64,000 nucleotides of DNA from Tanytarsus gracilentus (taxonomy: Eukaryota; Arthropoda; Insecta; Diptera; Chironomidae): positions 372,001-436,000 of the forward strand of contig JAXRKN010000033.1 in assembly GCA_038502055.1 (NCBI GenBank). The letters run 5' to 3'. Shown here piece by piece: positions 11,154 to 20,572 of this stretch (position 1 is its first letter; each line of letters opens with the position of its first letter). Both the position numbers and the translations under genes were made by a program. The notes below the pieces were generated by a model. That model ran no database searches and was not told where the DNA came from. It was given only the letters and a program-made list of their open reading frames with translations.

Positions 11154-11231
11154 TCAAATGATGATAAAAATTACCGTTTGATTTTTAATGATAATAATAT
11201 TCGGCTGCTTATTCTTATAAGTTCTGATTCA
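11154..11231 (+). ncRNA. Box C/D snoRNA, 530-loop type, copy 2
   Basis: In the intron 11114-11293. Box C ATGATGA at 11158-11164 and box D CTGA at 11224-11227. Box C, the AATTACCG guide, the AATGATAATAA C'-like region and CGGCTGC are the same as in copy 1, while the 3' third next to box D has diverged. Conservation of exactly the two rRNA-complementary blocks supports function. Confidence 0.75.
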
Positions 11232-11380
11232 AGTTAATAGAATCTAAATTAATTAAGTAAAATAGATGTTAATTATGAATTTTTTCCTTGCAGTAAATTT
11301 CACGAATCGAAGAATCAAAAAAAATGTTTCAAAGGTGAGCATAAAAATTTGAAACGAAGTTGAAAGCGGAACTTTGTGAT

Positions 11381-11485
11381 ATTTTTTTCGTGATGATAAT
11401 CATTTTAACTTATGTCTTCTTTTCCCGTCTGATATAATAATGAGAGACTTCCTAAAAAGCTGATTAATCATCATAGAAAAAAAAA
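11381..11485 (+). ncRNA. Box C/D snoRNA predicted to guide 28S methylation
   Basis: In the intron 11335-11543. Box C GTGATGA at 11390-11396, D' CTGA at 11429-11432, box D CTGA at 11460-11463. ATTTTTTTC before box C pairs with GAAAAAAA after box D as an external stem. GTCTTCTTTTCCCGT directly upstream of D' forms a 15-bp duplex (one G-U) with ACGGGGAAAGAAGAC of 28S rRNA, placing the predicted methyl on the third G of the GGGG run. The order of boxes and the perfect position of the guide make this a strong call. Confidence 0.8.
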
Positions 11486-11629
11486 ATAATTAAAAATCTT
11501 CATTTTACTAATTCACAATTTTCTCTCTCTTCTGAATCAACAGGTGGTGCATTAACCGTTGGTGAGGTACAACGCTAAAAAACCAAACAAATTTTACAAC
11601 TTTTATATGTATTGAACGATCTAAAAATA

Positions 11630-11653
11630 TTTATTAAAAATAAATTATTTATT
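11630..11653. terminator. Interleaved poly(A) signals of snoRNA host (+) and Cks (-)
   Basis: AATAAA at 11639-11644 serves the plus-strand host. TTTATT at 11630-11635 and 11648-11653 are AATAAA on the minus strand and lie 66-84 bp past the Cks stop. The two convergent transcripts must overlap by some tens of bases. Confidence 0.6.
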
Positions 11654-11718
11654 ACATTAAAAATTCAGCGTTTATAATTTTTCATAGTTGATTCATTTCC
11701 AGGACATTGAAATTAGTT

Positions 11719-12102
11719 TTAAGCCTCTTCAGAAGGGTGTGGTCTTCGAAAGCAAACGACATGAGGCTCGGCAGTGTTGAGCAGATAATGAATCCAGCCT
11801 GGCGATTGTTGAATCCCTAAAATATATTTAAAAGTTACAAAAAAAAATTAAGGTTGATTTTTAAATGTGTTTAAATCAAAAATAATTTCTCACCTAAATT
11901 TCTCCATTCAGTTTCAGTCATTAGATGATTTTTTGGCACCAACTTTGATAAATTCGCTGGCAAAACGACATGCCTGAAATTAAGAAGAAGAAGAAAATTG
12001 TGATCAATAAAGGCGGTAAAATTAAATTTAAGTGTTTCACCTATATTCGTATTTTTCGTCACTATATTTTTCACTATACTGTATATCATCCGTATCCGAC
12101 AT
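11719..12102 (-). CDS. Cks: Cyclin-dependent kinase regulatory subunit Cks
   Basis: Three minus-strand exons, 12102-12041, 11973-11894 and 11816-11719, join in phase into 79 aa, the standard Cks length. The sequence begins MSDTDDIQYSEKYSDEKYEYR and contains HVVLPANLSKLVPKNHLMTE, then EWRNLGIQQSPGWIHY and EPHVVCFRRP, which covers the whole family signature including the anion-binding residues (Arg in EYRHV, Ser and Trp in QQSPGW) and the HxPEPH-like hinge (AEPHVV). Cks docks phospho-threonine substrates onto CDK-cyclin complexes in mitosis. The single long reading frame here (11871-12089) is only part of the gene. It is convergent with the snoRNA host and divergent from the TMEM216-like gene. 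Confidence 0.96.
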
Positions 12103-12855
12103 CGAACTGAGTTTAATTAAACTTTATTCAATGAGTTTATTTTGCTCTATTTTAATTTTTAATTCAGTGAAACTTTTTTTTATTATGATTCAATTTCAAT
12201 TCGTTCTCTCTTAAAAACGAGAGCGAGAGAGAGAAAATTTTCTCGCCAAGGGGACCGCAATCACCCGAATTTTCCTCTCTCACACCTCTTGGAAAATAGA
12301 CGGAAAATTTTTTTCGATAATTCTTTTTAAGCTCTAAATTTCTTCTTTAAGTCATTAAGATTTTGTTGTAGCCTCATTTTGTGAATAAGACACACATAAA
12401 TAGCTGCTAAAATTTCAAACATGCTTTAAGTTCTATTGTTAACTTTATTTTTTAAGTAAAGTGAGGGTGAGTGATCAGATTTAAATGTGCTTACGAGTTA
12501 CCATAGAGATCAATAAAGTGCATTTAATTACTTTGACAATTAAAAATGTCATAATTCGTTTAAGGAAATAATTTTTAATCGTTTCTTCAACTTTTAAAAT
12601 CTGGATCTCGTAAAGAGTTTTTTCTAAATTTAGATTTTGCTGAAAATGTTTTTTTTCTTTCGTTTCTATGAGTAACAAACAATGTATAAACAATAAACCC
12701 AAGTCAAGCTATTAATTGTCTTTCGCATATTTTTTTCATTGCAGATAAATTCTAAAAATTTATTTAAGTGTATAATAAGTGTGAGAGAGAGGGAGAGAAA
12801 AAGTAAAAAGATACAGGAAACAAGAAGACAAGAGAAAAAGCTCTAACTTGCAGAC
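12103..12855. promoter_or_regulatory. Divergent intergenic region between Cks and TMEM216-like gene
   Basis: 753 bp holding both promoters and 5' leaders. Notable are purine-only GAGCGAGAGAGAGAAAA near 12220 and GTGAGAGAGAGGGAGAGAAA near 12780, GAGA-type repeats that in flies bind GAGA factor. No coding signal is seen. Confidence 0.5.
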
Positions 12856-13325
12856 ATGAACTCTTCATTAACTTACGAAATTTTAATGTATTTAAATTCA
12901 TTTTATTTTGGGATGTTTGCAGCATGTGAACTTGGTGAGTAAATTATTTTAAATAAAAAAAACCGTTAAATTTTAAAAAATATTTTTCATCAGGCATGGG
13001 CATTCTTAAAGCTGTTAACTTAACCTACGAGCATAGTAAATTAACCACGGAATCTATAATTCTCATCGGATTGTGCCTTCTCGAATCGATAAGAATACAT
13101 CTCGGGAGGAAAGGAAGTCTGAGTGATCACGGTTGGCAAGTTATCCTCAGTGTTTTTATAACCATCCCCTGTGCTGCTGGCGTGATATTTCTCATATGGA
13201 AGCAGACGCACGTGCTAAAGCTCGAATATATCCTCTGTGCATTGATGCTTTTGCTACAACTTACGGAACTCGTGTTCGCGACTCTCTTCCTATTCAGTCT
13301 TTGCAAACAACCGACTTATGACTGA
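12856..13325 (+). CDS. Tmem216: TMEM216-like ciliary transition-zone membrane protein
   Basis: Exons 12856-12934 and 12994-13325 give 136 aa. The ATG at 12996 is internal because exon 1 adds MNSSLTYEILMYLNSFYFGM in phase, matching the conserved start of the family (LEILFFLNGWYN in human TMEM216, from memory). Four hydrophobic segments are visible: about residues 8-26, 45-62, 74-95 and 102-130. The block LLESIRIHLGRKGSL aligns with IEVIRLFFGTKGNL. The family (Transmemb_17: TMEM216, TMEM17, TMEM80) belongs to the MKS/B9 module that gates the cilium base. TMEM216 is preferred over TMEM17/80 on length and the GRKGSL motif. AATAAA is at 13644-13649. Confidence 0.85.
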
Positions 13326-13643
13326 CACTCACCTAGGCATAAGATGTAATACCTTTAAGTAAGCGTAAAAAAATTATAATTGATTGGAAAATGGAACCAA
13401 AAAGTCACCTTGCACTCTATACTTACGCATCGCATCCACTTCCTCGTCCCTTTTTTAAAATATATATTTTTTTTCATTAATCAAAAAGTGAAAATAACTA
13501 AGCAATGTAACTAAGAGAGATTTAAAAATATTAAATGATTACGAGTCCTGTTTTTGCACCCTTGCGTTGATATGATATTAAGTGTTTTTTCGTGTTAATT
13601 GTCATTGATATAAAATTTATACATAAATTTATAATGACGAGAT

Positions 13644-13649
13644 AATAAA
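13644..13649 (+). terminator. Poly(A) signal of the TMEM216-like gene
   Basis: AATAAA 319 bp after the stop codon, in the gap between convergent genes. Confidence 0.5.
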
Positions 13650-14004
13650 GAAACCACACAAAACGTTTGATACCAAAAAGACCACAAAAAAAATACTGTT
13701 GGAGTTTATGTAGACATAGAGCGAGCTTTATAGCTTTTTTTTATTGTGTATAGATAAATTTTTAATTTATATAATTTTGGTAAAAATTAAGATCAAATTT
13801 ATAGGGTTTTTTCATGCTGAAATTGAGATAAATTTAACGGTCAAAATATTTTAATAAACCGTTAAAGTCACTCAACATTGCAATTAAATAAATTAAAATA
13901 TCATACCACATTAAACTTATACTGGTACATTCGAGATTAAGTAACATAAAATTTAAAATTAGCGGTAATCACAACTTAGTGTACGGCGAGAAGCAGCAAT
14001 AGCT

Positions 14005-15558
14005 TTAGACATTCAGTCGTTGCTTTAAAAGTTCATGCTTTTTCCTCATACTTCTTATTCGATATGAGCAATAGATTCGAAGGAAGATTGCTAGAAATAC
14101 AATCACGACACCAAAAATACCAAGCACTGATATTTCATGGTGATAAATGAGACATGATAAAAGTACGGCAAAGGCTTGACGAACAGTCATGATAATGGTA
14201 AAGCAAACAGCTCCAAATTTGCTTATGGTATAAAATATAAAAAGTTGACCGATGGTGGAACTAATTGAGAGAATTATGCAGTCAATTAGGAACTTTGGAT
14301 GCTCGGCAGCAAAAGCAATTCCCTCGGAGAATCCACCTTGAACGAGGAGTGATGCGGCGGTGAAAAGAGTGCTGAATAAATTTACGCCACACATCATTTG
14401 CATGCTAGTCACGCCATAAGTTTTAAATATCTCGCTTTGCCAGTTTGAGGTGAAAGAATCAAAGACCATGTACATCACTAACAGAAAGAGTCCAGTAATT
14501 GTGGTAACAGGCGTGTGCTTGCTATGGTCATAGCTCCCGGTGAGAAACAGTATCATGCCAACTGATATCGCTATCGCCACAATATATTCATAAAATTCAT
14601 ATTTGTTCCTCGATATGAGTCGACCCATCATCATCTTAAAAATATTTGAATTAATTAGCAACATTAAACATTTTGTGCAGCAAAAGTATTAACTTACAAC
14701 GGGAATTATTTTGCACGATTTGGCGAGTACTTGCGTGGGAAAGCTTATAAACTTTAGCGCCTCATATTGAAGCCATGCACTCATGATATTTGAGAAAGAA
14801 GCGTAGGAGTACTTAAATAATGGAGCACGTTGTCGAAGTTGCTGTTTGATTATGTAACCAGCAGCGATAATAAATGCAAGAAAGCGATTCGAAAACACCA
14901 AAAATTGAGAGTCCTTAAAGAATGCTTTTGTGACTCCATCCTCGCCCGTGTATTCGCGTGTCATAATTTTTTCTTGCAATACACCCCAAGTTAGGTATGA
15001 GGCCATCAAGCCGACAAAACAATAAGCTAAAATCACACATTCCTTTCCTATCACTCGACTAGACGATTTTGATGACGACGATGAAGATTGATTAATGTCG
15101 TGCTTGACACTTTCATGAACACCAAAGCACGATTTAATAATTGAATGAAGAAAATTCTTCTCTGACCTCTCAATATAATGTGTTTTCTTTGTGTAGTGAT
15201 AGATAAGGAATCCAGGAACGAGAAGTGCTAAAATGAGATAGATATTAGACACTTTAAGAATCTTCCGGTTCTTCACTGGATCTTTACTCATTACCTGAAT
15301 ATCCTATCCAATTGATGGTTAGTCTTAATGCCCATGTATACTCTTTTGACACGCCTTCCGCTAGTTGCGATAGTGATAAGTTTTGTGGATTTGTGCCAGC
15401 TAGAAAATCGTAAAATATGTTGACGACGAAATAAGCTACGAGAAAGGATGCTAACAAAATGGCTCTAAAAAGAGAATAGCGGAAGTTAATTGTTGAGTTC
15501 TTGTTGAAATTTAATATGCTCACAGTATTATACAATCAGGAACAATGTTATTCTTCAT
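14005..15558 (-). CDS. sll: Golgi PAPS transporter slalom / SLC35B2
   Basis: Four minus-strand exons, 15558-15524, 15464-15295, 15227-14698 and 14634-14005, encode 454 aa. Three short introns (59, 67 and 63 bp) break the frame, so the gene appears as three separate reading frames. After removing the 67-bp intron the sequence reads WIGYSALLVPGFLIYHY, matching human GYASFMVPGYLLVQYF. The core has SYLTWGVLQEKIMTREY, KFISFPTQVLAKSCKIIPV, FDSFTSNWQ and TIIMTVRQAFAVLLSC, all diagnostic of the nucleotide-sugar/PAPS branch SLC35B2. About ten membrane helices are visible. The protein imports the sulfate donor PAPS into the Golgi for proteoglycan sulfation. The first exon (MKNNIVPDCIIL) rests on a good gtgagc donor and phase agreement and is less certain. 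Confidence 0.93.
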
Positions 15559-16033
15559 TCTAACTCTATAAAATAATTATTTTTAAAAACTAAAGATGCG
15601 AAATATTTTTTTTTTGAGATTTCCCCCTCAATAAATTTTTTGCCTCTTCAGCTCACTTAAAAACCCTGTAAAAGAAGAAAACTTCACGAAAAATTAAATT
15701 TCCTCAATTTTCATCATCAATTAATGCACTAAAAAGCATTTAAACACAATAATCGGATTATTTAACTTCTAAACTAGCGCAATATCATCAAGATATATCA
15801 AAAGTGAGTAATTTTAACATTTAAATTCAGTAAATTCCTAGCATTATGAAATTGTGAGAATTTTTCCACTTTTCACGTCTAAAAATAACTTCTTGACCGC
15901 ATTAATCTCATTTTCATTCACTTCCAACCACTCAAAATGACACATATACAATTTTTTTTGTAGAATTTCGTAAAATATCAAGTGTTGAGTGAAAAAATAA
16001 ACACTTGAATAAACAAAGAGTCACACAGCCATC
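15559..16033. promoter_or_regulatory. Bidirectional promoter region of sll and Chtop
   Basis: 475 bp between divergent start codons, with no coding signal. Promoter role is inferred from the arrangement. Confidence 0.5.
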
Positions 16034-18195
16034 ATGAATATGAATTCGACAACTGCAATTACTTTAAACGATCGATTTTCGTTGATTAAAAAGCCATCGC
16101 AGACTCGCATCGCTCGAGGACGCTCAAGATCCAGAAGCCGAGAGCCCCGACAGAGACAAAGACAGCAGCAACAGCAAAGAGGCGTTGATCTACGAGGTTC
16201 GCATAGAAATCAAACACTCTTGAGTCAGCTCGAACGTCAACACAAAATGAGAATGGCTTTAAAGTTGAAGAATGTAAGGACGTCTAGAAAAATTTGTGAA
16301 TTATAAATTTAATTAAATTTATTTTACAGAAAAGCATTTTGACCACTCGCGGACGCATCCAAGGACAAATTGCTCGCACTAATATGAAGCGTGCCACGGT
16401 AATCAGAAAGACTATGAATCCTCGTAACAACTTGAGACGAAATTTGTCACGAAACAACTTGACCACTTTTGTTCCGTAAGAAATTTACAATAAAATTCTG
16501 TTCCGCTTTTATTTAATTAACTAATTTTAGGCTTAATGATGCACCCGGTCGAATGGCTCGTGGTCGCTCACGATCACGCTCAAGATCAAGAAATCGCATC
16601 CAAAACATACCTGTTCAAGAACGATTGGGATTTCCAGTCGGTCGTCGTCGTATGCGTCGAGGAGGACAACAGCAGCAAGCCAATGGAGCTCCTCAACGCT
16701 CTCGCAGTCGCAGCCGTGTTCGATTGAACCGCAATAACTTCAGAAATGGAAATCAAGTTCCATTCAAACGCTCTAACTCAGTCAACTCTCGATTGGGCGG
16801 AAATGGAAATGGACCGCAAAATATTGTCCAAAGACCACAACAGCAGCAGCAACAACAAATTCGCCGACGTCGCACCCGCTCACAATCTCGCGGAAATGCT
16901 AACAATGGAAATAAGCGTCAAGGAAATCAACAGTTGCGATTGAATCGACCATTGCAAGGACGCATTACCAAGCGCATTCAACGAAAACCTGGACTCGCGA
17001 CCGTTCGTCGTAATTCCGTTGGAAATGCAATTCGAAATGGCCAGAAATTGAAAAGGTGGATAACTTGAAATCATCTTAGCTCTCTCACTATAATGACTTT
17101 ATGGATACCATGAACCCACCATTTTAAGATTTCACTCTTGAAAACTTTTCCTTTCATGCCCCTAATCAACAAAACATTTTCTCTTCGAAATTCTCTCTCT
17201 CTAATAGAGGACAAGCTGGCATCATTAGAAATATTAGAGGAAGAGGACAGCAGCGAGGAAATGCTCGTGGAGGAAGAGCAAGAAATCGTGGACAACAGAG
17301 ACAAAACAATAATAATAATAATAATCAGCAAGGACAGCAGCAAGCGCGTCGTGGAAGATCTCGCACTCGTCGTGGAGGAAATAACAGCCGAGGTAACAAC
17401 ATGAGATAAACAGAGTCGTGAAAAACGGATATTGAGATAAGAATCGATATGGGATTGAGAGCTTATTAATGCTTATCAGCACCTCTTTGAAATAGTTGTG
17501 AAAAGTTAAACTAACAACTAGATATCACATAAGAAGAGTAACTCGAAGGTGTTGAAATTCTTCTCGTTGAGTCCTTATAAGAATATCGATGACTTGATAA
17601 ATACATCTTACGTGCGAGTGACATCCACAAGCGTAATAAATCCAATTTTTTGTCGGGATGTGATTGAAACGGAATAGCATTGAAGATTTGTCGTAGCGCT
17701 TTGTCTCTTTTATGAGTTTCGTGTCGTAACATAATCTCCCAAATAATGGCATTTGAATTTCTGAGAAATCCGTAGGAATCGAATCCCAATCGAAGAGAAA
17801 ATGTAGCAATTTCGAGTGCTTAAATGCCTCGAATTGGCTGAGGGAAGCAATCTTGAATATGCTTAAAAAACACTCTTTCGCGAGAAGAGTGTAAAATTTT
17901 TTGATCCTTAAAAAAATGCAGGATAGAAATAAGAAGAGAAGGAAATGTGTCATCGGTGAACTTTAGACTTTCGCTGACCGGATTAGGTATTTTACGAGCC
18001 GATTATCTCTCATCCCTGCCTGACAAATGCGGATATGGATTTGAAAATTTCTCACTTAAAATATATCCAAGCGAGGTATTTTGAGTTTTTTGTTAATTAA
18101 TTTTTTTCTTCTCTCTTTTAGGAGGAAAGTCGCAAGTTTCAAAGGAGACTTTGGATAAACAGCTCGACGACTACATGTCGAAAGGATCTGCCTAA
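16034..18195 (+). CDS. Chtop: Chromatin target of PRMT1 (Chtop), TREX mRNA-export factor
   Basis: Exons 16034-16273, 16330-16475, 16531-17055, 17208-17392 and 18122-18195 give 389 aa. The N-terminus has short SR repeats, followed by arginine-rich low-complexity sequence with RSRSRS, Gln and Asn runs and RGG/GRGQQRGNARGGRAR motifs, the PRMT1 methylation and RNA-binding region. The last exon encodes GGKSQVSKETLDKQLDDYMSKGSA; the LDxQLDxYM helix is the C-terminal signature of CHTOP. In other animals CHTOP activates the UAP56/DDX39B helicase in TREX and promotes mRNA export. It is longer than mammalian CHTOP (about 250 aa) because of the Gln/Asn/Arg expansions. Retention of the 729-bp fourth intron would end the protein after NNSRGNNMR, an alternative lacking the C-terminal helix. 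Confidence 0.9.
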
Positions 18196-18486
18196 ACATC
18201 TTATTTTGCTATCTAATCTCTTTTGTAATTTTTAATGATTTCCAAAATATATTTGTGAATTAACGTTCCGAAAAATATTTTCTTATCTTTCAATCAATCG
18301 ATGTGGAATTTTTATAATTTTTTTTACAGGTTGAAATTTTTTAACGTCATTAAAATTTATAATTTTCTCGTCAAAAGGCATTGACAGCTGTAAAAACGTG
18401 CATGCGTATAGAGCCGTCGAATATAAACAAAAGATCGAAAAACCATAAAATTGATATTTAAGAATATTTATGACTCAGTGAAGTGC

Positions 18487-18492
18487 TTTATT
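18487..18492 (-). terminator. Poly(A) signal of the TKFC gene
   Basis: TTTATT on the plus strand reads AATAAA on the minus strand, 91 bp beyond the TKFC stop. Confidence 0.5.
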
Positions 18493-18582
18493 ACTTAATA
18501 ACAAGTGAAATAAATTGCTGAACTTGTATATCATATCAGGTATTTCACAATGTTTTATAAAAATCCACTTGAACTTGACCGG

Positions 18583-20572
18583 TCATAAACTTTTATGTAT
18601 TGACCTTGATATCAATGAAATTGCATAAGCGCCTGAATCGGGATATTTTGAGTGAAATTCTTTACAATCTCCAACCGAGTACGAAGCTCGTCCACTTTTT
18701 GGCTTCATGTTTTTTGTCGCTTCAGCTCCTTTTTCACATCCATCGGCAAATGCCTTTATTATTTCAAGAATTTCGCCGCTTTTCTTCTTCTTTATTGCTT
18801 CAAAGCCAGAATTTAATGAATCAACTAAAGTTCTATCGCCAATCTTAGCTTTTCCATGTTCCATTATACCATCAATTCCCAATTCAAGAGCTCGAGTCCA
18901 ATTAGCGATTGAGTGCTCGTTACTGTCAATGAAAGCTTTTGAAGAACACTGTAGAAAAATTGAAAAAATGGCGCCCGAAGTTCCTCCCATTGATGTCATT
19001 AGAATTTCACTGAGTCTTGTTAGAAGTGAATGAGGTTTTGCGTAATTTAACTTGGGAAGTTCTTTAAGAATGCTGTCAGCTCCTCGAGAGAGTGTTGATC
19101 CTGTTAATTTCAATAATTCCATGCATTTTTAAATATTTAACGGATTTTTAAATTTTAAACGAACCTGTATCACCATCACCGAGTTCGCTGTCCATCTCAT
19201 TCAACAGTTGTTTGGCTTCGATGATTTCAGAACAAATTTCCGATAGAATTTGACCAATTGGCTGGACACTAGATTAAATGAATTTAATTAAAAAAAATTA
19301 TATATGAGGAACTAAAAACGAAGTTACTGGACTTAATTAAGAAATTAAAAATTCATGATTTTTCTTGTGCAATTAAAAAAACTTACTTGGTATCAGAAAT
19401 CTCTGGAATTTCACTTTCTTGCTGCCTCGTCGGAATATTAAAATCCACCGAATTAATCGAGTTTATTTCAAGATGATTAAACAAATCTTTTGCGGGCACA
19501 TTTATCGGCTCATCAAGGAAATCAATCAGACTTTTATCTTTGATCTCCATAACTGTCACTCCGATTCCCTCTTTGCCGAGAGACGTTAAAAATTTTCCTC
19601 CATACACTCTAATTACTTTAATTTGGTAATCATCGAGACAGCTCAGGAAATTGCGAATAAAGTGATAGAAAATAAACTCAGACGCGCCGCCGAGATTGTT
19701 GAAGAGGAGAATCACGTTCGATTTTATCTCATCCACCTTCAATTTCTTTATCATTACATCAATGATGGGCATGAAGCTGTGAGAGCGTTCAATTTTTATT
19801 ATGCCCGGCTCGCCGTGAATTCCATATCCGATTTCGATGCCATTCAATTCGTTCGAAATGTGATGATGAAACGAGAAGCCAATGGTACGAATTAATCGTT
19901 CGCTCAGTAATGGCGTACATCGTTCATAGATTTCAGTCAACGTACAGCCGCGAGCACTCATCGCACCCGCAATTTTTATTACAAGATTTATTCCGCTCAA
20001 ACCTCGTCTACCCGTCGAATGGCATGGATTGTCGATGGCGCAATCATCGTCGATTGTAATTGCTTTAATATTTCGGTATTTATAGACATTCCTGGCCGTC
20101 TCGATTGCCAAACCGAAATTCAATCTGTCGCCAGTATAATTGTTGATAATCATTAGAACTTCACGATTGGGATCGGGAGCTGTCAAAAGAATCGATGACA
20201 AAATGCTGAAATGAGAAAAAATTTAACGTTTTTTCATTTTTTAAAAATAAATAATAACCTGGTGACTGAAGGTGATGTAAAAATCTGCCCACAAACTGCC
20301 GTCGACAGCATGCCATGACCGACAAATCCAATTGGAAATGGTTCATGACCTGATCCACCTAATAGAAAAATATTGCGATGAACTTTTCAACTCTCTGACT
20401 TATTTCCCACACGCTCACCTCCACTTATTAAAACCACAGACTTTTGATCTTGCTTAAACTCTTCATCATTCCGTTTCAAAAGTCCTTGATTCTTCACGTA
20501 CAAAATGTTCTTGTGCAATGCCACAAAACCCTCTAAAGAAGTCTCTAAAGTTATTCCTTCGTTGGCACTCAT
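18583..20572 (-). CDS. Tkfc: Triokinase / FMN cyclase (dihydroxyacetone kinase, DAK)
   Basis: Five minus-strand exons, 20572-20419, 20358-20259, 20205-19387, 19268-19165 and 19100-18583, join in phase into 564 aa (family about 570-590). The N-terminal DhaK domain has SGGGSGHEPFPIGFVGHGML, NNYTGDRLNFGLA with the catalytic Asp, GRRGLSG and YGIHGEPG with the His that binds the substrate carbonyl. A short linker leads to the DhaL domain, with LGDGDTGSTL for Mg-ATP, MGGTSGAIFSIFL, KIGDRTLVDSL and GRASYSVGD. The enzyme phosphorylates dihydroxyacetone and glyceraldehyde in the cytosol. In mammals it also forms cyclic FMN from FAD. The loop before the substrate His (GFSFHHHISNELNG) is about eight residues shorter than the usual GVSLSSCSVPG-type loop. 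Confidence 0.93.

Larger units (their letters stand above)
9435..11660 (+). ncRNA. snoRNA host gene with small non-coding exons
   Basis: A chain of short exons with strong consensus splice sites: up to 9573, then 9938-9973, 10350-10398, 10571-10615, 10794-10877, 11075-11113, 11294-11334 and 11544 to about 11660. The spliced product has no long reading frame (for example the ATG near 9951 stops after seven codons). Five successive introns each hold one box C/D snoRNA, the layout of UHG-type host genes, where the introns rather than the exons are the product. The first two introns contain tRNA-like sequence instead. AATAAA at 11639-11644 marks the 3' end. The 5' end is unresolved: either an own promoter near 9.4 kb or a 3' extension of nonA transcripts. 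Splicing is inferred from consensus sites. Confidence 0.7.

Noticed and set aside
14689..15291. 200-aa frame starting MSKDPVKNRK as an independent slalom start
   Set aside because: The first 22 residues are a 67-bp intron with gtaatg and cattttag borders; splicing restores the conserved GYSALLVPG joint.
17071..17482. Ser- and Ile-rich minus-strand frames
   Set aside because: Mirror of Chtop low-complexity exon 4 and its introns.
18600..19033. Two plus-strand frames of 82 and 108 aa
   Set aside because: Antisense to the conserved DhaL domain of TKFC.
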